Notes under the pieces: generated by a model | What the model was told of the DNA's origin: nothing | Database searches by the model: none | Seen by the model: the letters and a program-made list of their open reading frames with translations, nothing else | Origin: Mucilaginibacter paludis DSM 18603 | GTDB lineage: Bacteria; Bacteroidota; Bacteroidia; Sphingobacteriales; Sphingobacteriaceae | Reading direction: 5' to 3' | NCBI RefSeq assembly: GCF_000166195.2 | Contig: NZ_CM001403.1 | Location: 6,652,432 to 6,716,431 of the forward strand | DNA: 64,000 nucleotides | Translations under genes and position numbers: made by a program | In this document: one piece after another, positions 36,303 through 44,323 of the stretch | How positions within the stretch are numbered: position 1 is the first letter of the stretch | Layout: each line of letters begins with the position of its first letter

Positions 36303-36563
36303 ATGGATAAGCGAAATGTCGTGAGGCTATATATAACATACTTCATCCTGCTTTTAGCGGCTTTTCAAATTAATGATACGTCGCACTCATTAGTTGCTAC
36401 AAAAAAATTTATGGAGGATTCGAAGGTTGGCGATGGGTTAAGCCCAGAAGATGCCGACTTTATGGATAGCATTAGTGTTGATCTAAAATCTGAAGAGATA
36501 ACCCGCCCTGCTGGTGCGCCAAACACAAATAAGTTGATTGTCGAAAAATCAGAAAATGATTGA
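36303..36563 (+). CDS. Small exported protein repeating the pro-region of the next gene's product
   Basis: 86 residues: an N-terminal hydrophobic segment (YITYFILLLAAFQI) without a lipobox Cys, then a hydrophilic part. Residues 43-60 (GDGLSPEDADFMDSISVD) are identical to residues 43-60 of the NlpC/P60 lipoprotein encoded 69 bases downstream, after which the two diverge. Over those 18 codons there are eight base differences, all synonymous, so both copies are under protein-level selection. A stand-alone pro-segment could act as an inhibitor or immunity protein for the hydrolase, as propeptide-like inhibitors do in some protease operons. That role is inference. Confidence 0.65.
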   Translation: MDKRNVVRLYITYFILLLAAFQINDTSHSLVATKKFMEDSKVGDGLSPEDADFMDSISVDLKSEEITRPAGAPNTNKLIVEKSEND

Positions 36564-36632
36564 ATTATAAAGAAATAATTGGCTGACTATAATAATGTTT
36601 TTTGGTATCTTGTCCTATCAAAAAATATCGAC

Positions 36633-38072
36633 GTGAAAAATAAGTTTTCCTTCCTGATCTGCTTGATATTCCTTCTCTTTATGCAATCTGCATGTAAGCG
36701 TCATGATGAATCTCCGGCATCACCTACTGACGATTTTAACGCAACTTTAAATATAGCAGGTGACGGATTAAGCCCGGAAGATGCCGACTTCATGGATAGT
36801 ATCAGTGTAGATATTTCGCACGATGATATTTTCTTTTCTGATGGCACACCAAAGTATCCAGATGCTGCAATAATTCAACAAGGCGAAAAAGTTCAATTTA
36901 CAAATCCTATACTTACCACTCTCGGAACCAATAAATCTTTAACGGCATTGGCCAGAGATCTACTGATTGACGACATGTGGGTTAATGTGGTTGAACTTAG
37001 TGCTGAAAAAATCTTTGTAACTCACCCTGATGATGGTGAACTTAGTCCCAAGCATATGGGCTATGCCTATAGCTATGGTCAGCGTGATTACGGGCACAGG
37101 CTTCCGCCTCCTGATGGAAATTTGCTACATAGAAAATATTCCGTTTTTGGTACCGATTGTTCCGGATTAATGATTAATCTTTCAAGAAATGCCGGCGTGC
37201 AAATTTCTGATTGCATCTCCATCACTTTTGAAGGAGCGCTAAGACAAGCATTAGCAAAAAAAACTGCTTATACTGGTATGCGAGTTTGTAATCTTGGAGC
37301 GTTAAGTCCTGACCAATTCAAAAATTGTGACTATATAATTTGGCCAGGCAAAAGACATATTGGAATGTTAAGTAATTCAACTAAGGGCTGGGTTGTTTTT
37401 TCGTCACACGGGACGCCGGTACCTCTTTCGCTGCAAGATCAGATGAACAACTGGGGGCCAAAAAGAGGAGTGCACGCTATTTCTCTTTCTAAGGCTTTAT
37501 CAAACCCGTATTGGAAAACGGGCTATCAGATCGTTCGCATAGTCGCAATTGGTGACCAAATGCTCGGTGGTAGCCTATTTTATTTAGATAATACTAATCA
37601 GCACGGACTCATAGCTGCAACACAAGATCAAAGTACTAATTATACAATTCCGCATGACATACCGGAGACAGGAAATGTAACTACTACTGGTAATGAATCT
37701 GCAATTTACAGTGGTTTAACGAACACACAAAAATTAATAAGTTCAAATACTGCGGCTAAAGGAGTCGCTCTCCTGTGCTCGAATTACAAAGGTGGCGGTT
37801 ATTCGGATTGGTATTTGCCATCGAGTCTCGAATTGGCCGAATTATATAAACAAAAAGACATTGTAGGTGGCTTTTTGTCGAATTATTATGCTTCATCGAC
37901 TTGGATAGTTAATCCCGATCCAGACTATTATGGTACTGGAAAAGGTGCAACGTTCATAGCGATTTCATTTCTGAATTTCAGTAATGGATCATCTTATTCG
38001 GTTGATGGGAATGCTCGGGGCGGTGCACCTGTTTATCCGCCTTCAAATATACGTGCAGTTCGCAAATTTTAA
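36633..38072 (+). CDS. NlpC/P60-like lipoprotein with C-terminal DUF1566/Lcl-like domain
   Basis: 479 residues from a GTG at 36633, chosen because it gives a standard lipoprotein signal peptide ending QSAC (Cys21). Residues 43-60 are the shared pro-segment motif. An NlpC/P60-type domain follows, with TDCSGLM (Cys176) and KRHIGML (His242), the catalytic pair of this cysteine peptidase family that cuts peptidoglycan stem peptides. From about residue 310 a DUF1566/Lcl_C-like domain is recognisable (GGYSDWYLPSSLELAELY, ending RAVRKF). Likely an outer-membrane-anchored cell-wall hydrolase, perhaps an antibacterial effector. AT-rich, in the accessory island of element A. Confidence 0.75.
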   Translation: MKNKFSFLICLIFLLFMQSACKRHDESPASPTDDFNATLNIAGDGLSPEDADFMDSISVDISHDDIFFSDGTPKYPDAAIIQQGEKVQFTNPILTTLGTNKSLTALARDLLIDDMWVNVVELSAEKIFVTHPDDGELSPKHMGYAYSYGQRDYGHRLPPPDGNLLHRKYSVFGTDCSGLMINLSRNAGVQISDCISITFEGALRQALAKKTAYTGMRVCNLGALSPDQFKNCDYIIWPGKRHIGMLSNSTKGWVVFSSHGTPVPLSLQDQMNNWGPKRGVHAISLSKALSNPYWKTGYQIVRIVAIGDQMLGGSLFYLDNTNQHGLIAATQDQSTNYTIPHDIPETGNVTTTGNESAIYSGLTNTQKLISSNTAAKGVALLCSNYKGGGYSDWYLPSSLELAELYKQKDIVGGFLSNYYASSTWIVNPDPDYYGTGKGATFIAISFLNFSNGSSYSVDGNARGGAPVYPPSNIRAVRKF

Positions 38073-38299
38073 AGCTATTACCTTTCTAATATTGATAATT
38101 AGCAATGGGATAAAATGAAAACTGTTCTCTCACTTAACATTATTTTGATTGCATCGACACTCGCGTTTTTTGTTGGGTGCACAGAACAAAACCCTTCAGT
38201 AATAGTCCAGCAAACTTCTCCTTGAGCCGCCCCCTATAAATAGGTCCACATTCAGAGTTAGTCTGGATAGATTAAGGACCATGGATAGGGAGTATTTTA

Positions 38300-38578
38300 A
38301 TGGCAAGGAAGCGATATACGGCTGAGCAGATTATTGGGTATTTACGACAAGCTGAAGTGCTGCTTGGTCAAGGGCAGAACATGGCGGATGTGTTGCGTGC
38401 ATTGGATGTCACGGGGAACACGTATTACCGGTGGCGCAAAGAATATGGCGGACTGGGGTTGGATCAGGCTCGGCGCCTGAAGGAGCTTGAGCAGGAGAAT
38501 GCGCGGTTAAAGCGCGCCGTTGCGAATCTGACGCTAGATAATCTGATCCTGAAGGAAGTATCGACGGGAAAGTTCTAA
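38300..38578 (+). CDS. IS3-family transposase OrfA
   Basis: 92 residues: helix-turn-helix (YTAEQIIGYLRQAEVLLGQG, then GNTYYRWRKEYGGL) and a leucine-zipper-like end (LKELEQENARLKRAVANL). It binds the IS ends. OrfB lies in the -1 phase; GGGAAAG just before the OrfA stop is a possible slippery site for the fusion transposase. Confidence 0.92.
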   Translation: MARKRYTAEQIIGYLRQAEVLLGQGQNMADVLRALDVTGNTYYRWRKEYGGLGLDQARRLKELEQENARLKRAVANLTLDNLILKEVSTGKF

Positions 38579-38604
38579 CCAGTCCCGAGCGGCGACGGGA
38601 GGCT

Positions 38605-39495
38605 GTGATCTATGCGCAGCAGAAGCTGGGGATCACAGAGCGGCAGGCATGTGCGGCTCTGGGGCAAAGTCGTGGATTACAGCGGCGACAGTCAATACGA
38701 GCAGATGATGAAGAAGCGCTCACCGCCGATATTATTACTCTGGCCAGGCAGTATGGTCGTTACGGCTACAAACGGATTACGGCGCTACTGCGCACGCAAG
38801 GCTGGGTCGTCAATCACAAGCGGGTGGAACGGATCTGGCGGCAGGAGGGCCTCAAGGTTCCAACGCGGCATAAGAAGAAAGGTCGCTTGTATCTGAATGA
38901 TGGCTCATGCATCCGGCTGCGTCCATGCTGGCCCAACCATGTATGGGCGTATGACTTCGTGGCGGAGCGTCTCACGGATGGAACCAAGATCCGGACATTA
39001 ACGGTGGTGGATGAATACACGCGTGAATGCCTGTCCTTACGAACGGGCTACTGTTTAAAATCGGACGATGTGATGTCGGTGCTGACAGAGTTATTTACAA
39101 CTCGCGGCGTTCCCGATCACATCCGTTCCGACAACGGCTCCGAGTTTACCGCCAAGTCGATCAGATCCTGGCTGGAAAGACTTGGCATCAAGACCTTGTA
39201 TATCGAGCCCGGCAGCCCGTGGGAGAATGGATATAATGAGAGCTTCAATGGTCGCCTGCGCGATGAGTGCCTAAACGCGGAGACGTTCCATACACTGAAG
39301 GAAGCCCAGGTGATCCTGGAACAGTGGCGGCATCATTATAACCACATCCGTCCCCACACCAGTCTCGGGTACAAGCCACCCGCACCGCTGGCCCGCATGA
39401 AGGAAGGGGCCTACGCTTACGCTTCGGCCCCTTCCTTCATGCCTCCATACACCCAATCCTGTAACTTAATCTCTGGACCTAATAATGGGGGTTGA
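38605..39495 (+). CDS. IS3-family transposase OrfB (DDE integrase core)
   Basis: 296 residues from a GTG at 38605, though it is normally made as an OrfA-OrfB frameshift fusion. The DDE core is visible: VWAYDFVAE (Asp), HIRSDNGSEF (Asp) and SPWENGYNESFNGRLRDE (Glu). The stop is 3 bases before the right end of the IS. No disruption seen, so it may be active. Confidence 0.93.
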   Translation: MIYAQQKLGITERQACAALGQSRGLQRRQSIRADDEEALTADIITLARQYGRYGYKRITALLRTQGWVVNHKRVERIWRQEGLKVPTRHKKKGRLYLNDGSCIRLRPCWPNHVWAYDFVAERLTDGTKIRTLTVVDEYTRECLSLRTGYCLKSDDVMSVLTELFTTRGVPDHIRSDNGSEFTAKSIRSWLERLGIKTLYIEPGSPWENGYNESFNGRLRDECLNAETFHTLKEAQVILEQWRHHYNHIRPHTSLGYKPPAPLARMKEGAYAYASAPSFMPPYTQSCNLISGPNNGG

Positions 39496-39724
39496 CCATC
39501 CTCAGGTAGAAGAAAAAGAAGTGGGGCTCACGACATCCGACGGCGAATATCAATTATGGGAAAGCTTTCCCGTAGTTGAAACCCGATCTTCAGACCTAAA
39601 AACAATTGAAGGCGGTAATTTAAATGAATGGATTAAGTCGCACCCTTTAAATTTTAATTTTGACAAATCTTCTAATGAGCCAAAAACGCAGTATCAGCCA
39701 GATTAAAGCAAAATCCATCAATAA

Positions 39725-41071
39725 ATGAGAAATTATAAGTCACTTAATACAATCTTGTTTGCTTCCATAATTATTTTGTTTATTGGCTGCAAAAAAAAAG
39801 AACAACTCCCTTCAGCAACAGACGATAAAGTTACGCAGGAAAAAGAAGTAGGGCTCACAACAGCCGATGGTGAATATCAATTATGGGAAAGCTTTCCTAT
39901 TGATTCAACTTGGCGACTCTCAGACTTAAAAACAATAGAAGGTGGCAGCCTTGACGAATGGATAAAGACCCACCCATTAAATTTCAACCAATCCAATAAT
40001 TTGTTGAAAACACAATCTGAATCTCAGCAATCTACATCCACTGGCTCAGCTCTAAATGATTTGATCAATAAATGCAAAAGAGCTGCTTTTGATCTGGCCC
40101 TGCGATATCCGTCGGAGATCGCAGAATTTCATACTAAGTTTCCAAATGTGGTCGGACAAGATAGGCTTGCTTACGTTTGGTACGCTAGTGATATTAATCA
40201 GCAGCATCAATGCAGTGAAGATCCAAATGAAACTGACTGCAACTGTGACGTGGCGAGATATGGCCTTGATTGCTCCGGCTTAATCTACCAAGTATTTAAT
40301 AGGGCGGGACTACTTATTGCCAGAATGAATACTGGCGGGTATGCAAATATAAGCAACTGGAATTCTGCATTAGATAAATCGACCATTTATTCTGGCATTA
40401 AGGCCATTGATATTACCAAGGGTCTCAATATAAAGTATGACCTCCGTGAAGGTGATATAGTGGTCCGGGCTGGTCACCATATGGGAATGGTTTTTGATAG
40501 CCAAATTAGCAACCAATCCAGTAGAATAATTTTGAATTCTTTTGGTAAACCCAAAAATGACTGCAAAACAAATTCTGATATAAAGCATGGACCGGTCGCC
40601 ATGAATCCGGATGACGATGGACTTAAATCTCTTTTCGGCAGGGGGTATAAAGTCTTTCGGTTTACCAACCCCCAATCGCAATACACATTATTAACATCAC
40701 TAAGAATCAATCTCGTTTTTGCTGCAAGCGGGCCAAAACCATCATTTGTATACGCTGAATATTTTTTGGGAGCAACAGTCTATGACTCTAAAGGCCAGAC
40801 TGTGCCTGGTGTTACTGTAAGATTTACTTCGGACATGGAAAAATACCTTAGCTTCGATCATCCTACTATGGCTACTCCTGTTACGAATAACCGACTTAGA
40901 GTTAGTGACCGATCCATTCCTGTATTAATAGTCTCTGCTACAATGCCAGACGGAACTTTTCTCGAAGATACACGCCAACCATCTTTTTCCTTTGATATAA
41001 ACCAACCGTCCATTGCCGTTGGTAGTACCACTAAGATAACTATGTCGGTAATAAACAAGAATATTAATTAG
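39725..41071 (+). CDS. NlpC/P60-like lipoprotein with C-terminal Ig-like domain
   Basis: 448 residues: a lipoprotein signal ending FIGC (Cys22), a pro-region (about 38-88) shared with the IS-split small gene just upstream, and an NlpC/P60-type domain with YGLDCSGLIYQ (Cys183) and REGDIVVRAGHHMGMV (His252). The C-terminal ~110 residues are beta-rich with GVTVRFTSDMEKY, like a bacterial Ig-like domain. It starts 18 bases after the small gene's stop. Together with 36303-38072 this is the second small-protein/hydrolase pair, with a different pro-sequence and a different C-terminal domain. Confidence 0.75.
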   Translation: MRNYKSLNTILFASIIILFIGCKKKEQLPSATDDKVTQEKEVGLTTADGEYQLWESFPIDSTWRLSDLKTIEGGSLDEWIKTHPLNFNQSNNLLKTQSESQQSTSTGSALNDLINKCKRAAFDLALRYPSEIAEFHTKFPNVVGQDRLAYVWYASDINQQHQCSEDPNETDCNCDVARYGLDCSGLIYQVFNRAGLLIARMNTGGYANISNWNSALDKSTIYSGIKAIDITKGLNIKYDLREGDIVVRAGHHMGMVFDSQISNQSSRIILNSFGKPKNDCKTNSDIKHGPVAMNPDDDGLKSLFGRGYKVFRFTNPQSQYTLLTSLRINLVFAASGPKPSFVYAEYFLGATVYDSKGQTVPGVTVRFTSDMEKYLSFDHPTMATPVTNNRLRVSDRSIPVLIVSATMPDGTFLEDTRQPSFSFDINQPSIAVGSTTKITMSVINKNIN

Positions 41072-41212
41072 AACAGACATCTTCCCTTATAGCGCCTATA
41101 AGGATGTTTAGAGTTTAAATACAAAACCAATTTTGGGCATTACCCTGCCCGCGATTTCATCGGGGTCAGGGTCGGGCTTTCCGCTGTATCTTCTTCGAAG
41201 GATGCCGCTTCA

Positions 41213-41420
41213 ATCCGCTAATGCATTTCCCACGCCGTCAAAACCGCCTCGCTCATTCGCTGCGTTTACTTCGCTCTTTCGTTCAGCAATTTTTCCGGCC
41301 GCGCTGCAAGAGCCTTGTTGCCGGTGCCAATCCCGCGATCCCAAATTTGATCGCACGCTTCGTTTACCCCCCCCCAAAAAAAATTCCAGCTTATCGGCAG
41401 CAGGGCGCTTGCACTTCCCA
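41213..41420. repeat. Repeat R1, copy 1
   Basis: About 208 bp, roughly 85 percent identical by eye to 43622-43823 in the same orientation. Shared landmarks are CCGCTAATGCATTTCCCACG, TTTTTCCGGCCGCGCT and GCACTTCCCA. The two copies bracket three leftward genes. The rest of the 41072-41632 gap shows no gene; frames over the repeat on either strand look spurious. Confidence 0.8.
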
Positions 41421-41632
41421 GGTTGATTAAAGGGTAGCCATTCCCGCAGGTTAAGCTCTCTAAGGTTGCACCCACCGCTTCCATGCGCAAATTACTCGTC
41501 AACCACACCACCAAATTAGGAATGAGTTTTACGCTGATGGGCGAGACACGGTTGCTATATCGTTACGGTTCAGAGCGTATAATTTATCAAGACATTGAGT
41601 GATCCTTAAATGCCTTTTTAAGTGGTTGAATT

Positions 41633-42121
41633 TTATTCAAGAAAAATTTTCCGTGTAGAAGATAATTTTGTTTTTACATGCTGATGTTGCGCGAATTGAG
41701 AATTTGAAACGCCTTTATTAAGAAGAGTATGTGCTTCAAATATTGCTTCACTTTTGTCGAGGTTTTTGCAGAACTCATCGTAATTCACTTTGTGATTTGA
41801 AATTTTAATATCCACATGGAAATGCGAACTCATATCCAGTAGAGATTTTTTTAGCTCTGTATGGGCTTGTTTCATCGATATATTGAGTTTTTCTGAATAT
41901 ATGCATTTATCAGAGCCCAAATTACTCTCTTCCTTCAGAAAATTTCTTTCAATTATCGAATTCTCTTTATGATAAGCTTTTGTTTTTGTTGACCAAGAAT
42001 ATATATCTTGTTCCCATATTTTGCCGTTTGATGAGATTGGTCGTTTAAACTCAATCTTCGTAATAAATCCGTTTTGAGAACAAATAACATTGACGGAAGA
42101 ATCGTACCTTTTGTCTTTCAT
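41633..42121 (-). CDS. Hypothetical protein in the R1-flanked cassette
   Basis: 162 residues, no signal peptide, rich in Lys, Ser and His. Contains FITKIEFKRPISSNGKIWEQ near the start and a helical second half. No family recognised. Being the only non-exported member of the cassette, it could be an immunity or regulatory partner, but nothing in the sequence shows that. Confidence 0.5.
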   Translation of the reverse strand: MKDKRYDSSVNVICSQNGFITKIEFKRPISSNGKIWEQDIYSWSTKTKAYHKENSIIERNFLKEESNLGSDKCIYSEKLNISMKQAHTELKKSLLDMSSHFHVDIKISNHKVNYDEFCKNLDKSEAIFEAHTLLNKGVSNSQFAQHQHVKTKLSSTRKIFLE

Positions 42122-42191
42122 AGCCTTGTCTCCTAATTTATAAATTTTTTATAGCCGTTCCTCTATCAAAATCATACTTTTTAAGAAAAGG

Positions 42192-42752
42192 TTAATAGGT
42201 AGGGTTCGCTGGAACGGTATCGTTCATTATCACGATGCAAAAATGATATAAACGCCAAAAAGCATCCGTATTCTTAATAGTTAGTTGATCTCCTACAATT
42301 TGATAGGTTGAAGTATCGCGATCAGGATATATAGCATAAATTGTTGAATTGGGTGGTAAGGTCTTGTAGGTAGACTTAAAAGTAGTAAATTTTTGCATTG
42401 AGGAATCAATCTCAGCAAGGCTATTGAGCGTTTTAAATTTACTTAGATATATTGCGCTTAGAAAAACCTCTGAGTTTGGCTTTGACTGAGCCACGTACTG
42501 TTTATATTCTTCTAATATCGCATCATTTTCTTTTTTAAAGCTATCAACAGGAGCTTTTTGGGTACTATCTACCGCGACGGTGTCTGGATAATTTTTGACG
42601 GAATTTTGCGTTCCAACACAGCCGCTGAAACACGAAAGAATACCACTTAGTAAAAGCCAATATTGGCACTTTTTATGTAAGTAGCGGAAAACTCGGTAAT
42701 AACTTTGGTGTGTTAGGGGAATACGAACTTGTTTGAATTGAGCAACTGGCAT
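42192..42752 (-). CDS. Predicted lipoprotein, unknown function
   Basis: 186 residues. After an unusually long N-terminus, WLLLSGILSCFSGC gives a lipobox with Cys near residue 45. The mature part is hydrophilic with a helical middle (FKKENDAILEEYKQYVAQ). The ATG at 42752 overlaps the upstream gene by 80 bases; a non-ATG start nearer the hydrophobic segment would shorten that. Likely the partner of the exported protein encoded upstream. Confidence 0.5.
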   Translation of the reverse strand: MPVAQFKQVRIPLTHQSYYRVFRYLHKKCQYWLLLSGILSCFSGCVGTQNSVKNYPDTVAVDSTQKAPVDSFKKENDAILEEYKQYVAQSKPNSEVFLSAIYLSKFKTLNSLAEIDSSMQKFTTFKSTYKTLPPNSTIYAIYPDRDTSTYQIVGDQLTIKNTDAFWRLYHFCIVIMNDTVPANPTY

Positions 42753-43332
42753 ATTGAGAATGTTTAAATTTATGTAGTATTACTTGGCCACCTTCCTTAT
42801 TAATAAATTTCGTTTCAAGTTTAACGTCAGATTTTCTTTGGTATATTATCTTACTCGGCAATATAATATTAGTGTTTCTCTCCTTATCAATACCTTCATC
42901 AAAATGGAGATGCCTCGCAGCCCACGCCATTGTTTCAGCCTCGTGTTTTTCTAAATCGCCAATATGGTTATAAGTTTGATCATCCTGATATTGATAGAAT
43001 GGGACAATATATCGTCCAGTGCGATTATAATTTTGGTTTGATGCAACAGGATAAAATATAGATTTATTTACGAGATAAGATTGGTTTTTTTCAAAAGTAT
43101 TATCTTTAGCATATTCATCATTTTTTTTCTTAATATCCTTCGCCATTTTCGGCAGCCCAAGGATTTCTCGCAAAAAATCTTCTATAGGTTCTTTAGATAA
43201 TTCCACCAAAATTGCTTTACCTAATTCCTCAAGGATGTCGATTATCCAAGATTGAGCAAAAAGCGATTCAGGATTAACAATTGCAGTGGCGCTAAGCAGT
43301 GAGGTAATTTTAATAAATTCTTTGCGTTCCAT
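42673..43332 (-). CDS. Exported protein of unknown function
   Basis: 219 residues with an N-terminal export signal (MERKEFIKITSLLSATAIV ... LFAQ). The mature part has a hydrophobic amphipathic helix (WIIDILEELGKAILVELS) and KHEAETMAWAARHLHFDEG, a His/Glu-containing helical stretch. I do not recognise the fold. First gene of the leftward, R1-bracketed cassette; AT-rich. An effector-type protein is possible from context only. Confidence 0.5.
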   Translation of the reverse strand: MERKEFIKITSLLSATAIVNPESLFAQSWIIDILEELGKAILVELSKEPIEDFLREILGLPKMAKDIKKKNDEYAKDNTFEKNQSYLVNKSIFYPVASNQNYNRTGRYIVPFYQYQDDQTYNHIGDLEKHEAETMAWAARHLHFDEGIDKERNTNIILPSKIIYQRKSDVKLETKFINKEGGQVILHKFKHSQYASCSIQTSSYSPNTPKLLPSFPLLT

Positions 43333-43621
43333 ATTGTAATAGTTTTAGTTCTATAAATATAGAAAAAATCGTATAATTTATAAATACGAATGATATTTTT
43401 TCGAATTAAAATAACTTATTTAACTCGCGTGCACGCCTGATTTTTAGCGGTGGGATATTGAGCTTTTTATTTGTCTGATTCATTTTGATCGTTGCTTTAA
43501 GAAAATTTAATACGCGGGAAGGTTGGCTTCATACGTGATTCGTGCAGCTATATTCATCCCCAGATGATCAGTTGCCTTATAATGTCCGTTTACTTACAGA
43601 TAGCAAGTCTCATATCGTTTA

Positions 43622-43823
43622 ATTCCGCTAATGCATTTCCCACGCCGTCAAAACCGCCTCACTCATTCGCTGCGTTTACTCCGCTCTTTCGTTCCGCGAT
43701 TTTTCCGGCCGCGCTACAAGAGTCTTGCTGCCGGTGCCAACCCAGCAATCCCGAATTTGATCGTACACTTCGTTTAACCCACAAATTTCCCGCTTACCGG
43801 CAGCAAGGCACTTGCACTTCCCA
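43622..43823. repeat. Repeat R1, copy 2
   Basis: Second copy of the ~200-bp repeat at 41213-41420, same orientation, about 2.4 kb away. It lies directly beside the structured segment at 43838-43912 and repeat R2. Confidence 0.8.
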
Positions 43824-43837
43824 CCACGGGAAGAAGG

Positions 43838-43912
43838 CGGTTTAAGAGGAACCAAGCCCTGCGGGTGCCGCGCACGGTAACGGTAACCGTGAAGGCAGTC
43901 CCCCTTAAACCG
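43838..43912. other. Structured inverted-repeat element
   Basis: Outer arms CGGTTTAAG / CTTAAACCG (43838-43846 with 43904-43912, extended by GG/CC) enclose two inner hairpins: CCC-TGC-GGG (43857-43865) and CACGGT / ACCGTG (43873-43878 with 43886-43891). The form is that of a three-way junction, as RNA or as folded single-stranded DNA. Function unknown. Confidence 0.5.
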
Positions 43913-43994
43913 ATATCGGCATTTCTTTTTTGGCTGGCTCAGCCAGGATTTTATATGGCATTTTTTGTTGGTTTGATTTCATTTGGCCTTTGAC

Positions 43995-44236
43995 GAGGCA
44001 AATTTATCCCTCTTCGGCACACAAGGCCATGCAGAGTGCCGCTTAAAAAATCTCCACGCCTGCGCTGTGCTCCGGGTCGTATTTTTTGCGGCAGCCTGGT
44101 GTGCCCGCCCCCCGCGCAAATATTCTGCCTCTATCAAAGACCAATTGAGGCGTATGCCGAAATGGTTTGGGTAGAAACATTTTTTTAATCACTAAACACC
44201 ATCAAGAAAATGGATTTAAAAAATCAGAATGGCGCG
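43995..44236 (+). repeat. Repeat R2, copy 2
   Basis: Diverged copy of 27033-27273, ending over the start of a small frame (MDLKNQNG) just as copy 1 ends over MEFQNQNG. Confidence 0.65.
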
Positions 44237-44320
44237 GAGTTGCAGGGAGGTGCGAGCGCAAACGAGGCAATTAACGGCAGGACCACCTGCAAGAATTTTT
44301 ACGGAAACTATCATTCCTGA
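44210..44320 (+). CDS. 36-residue leader-like peptide before the J-domain gene
   Basis: ATG 44210 to TGA 44318-44320. The first residues (MDLKNQNG) match the start of the protein at 27249, after which the frame is unrelated and soon ends, 3 bases before the J-domain gene's GTG. It is probably a truncated relic of the 27249-type gene, but translation could feed the next start. Confidence 0.4.
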   Translation: MDLKNQNGAELQGGASANEAINGRTTCKNFYGNYHS

Positions 44321-44323
44321 CCG

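Larger units (their letters stand above)
38223..39498 (+). mobile_element. IS3-family (IS407-group-like) insertion sequence, 1276 bp
   Basis: Imperfect terminal inverted repeats (left TGAGCCGCCCCC..., right end complement TGGTCAACCCCC..., both continuing to TAGGTCCA) and a perfect 4-base target duplication TCCT at 38219-38222 and 39499-39502. Two overlapping-phase frames encode OrfA and OrfB. A 4-base duplication fits the IS407 group. The element is GC-rich in an AT-rich surrounding and looks intact. Confidence 0.93.
38115..39706 (+). pseudogene. Small lipoprotein gene split by an IS3-family element
   Basis: Removing the IS (38223-39498) and one copy of its 4-base TCCT duplication joins 38115-38222 in frame to 39503-39706. 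The restored protein has about 104 residues: a signal peptide ending VGC (lipobox), then EKEVGLTT.DGEYQLWESFP and LKTIEGG.L.EWIK.HPLNFN, also found behind the lipobox of the next gene's product, but no NlpC/P60 domain. It is thus the counterpart of the small gene at 36303. The open frame visible at 39485-39706 is only its 3' part. Confidence 0.85.

Noticed and set aside
41133..41430. Rightward frames over repeat R1 copy 1 (and 43564-43845 over copy 2)
   Set aside because: The two predicted peptides look alike only because the DNA is repeated; both are Pro/Ser/Arg-rich with no conserved start, and frame-breaking differences exist between copies.
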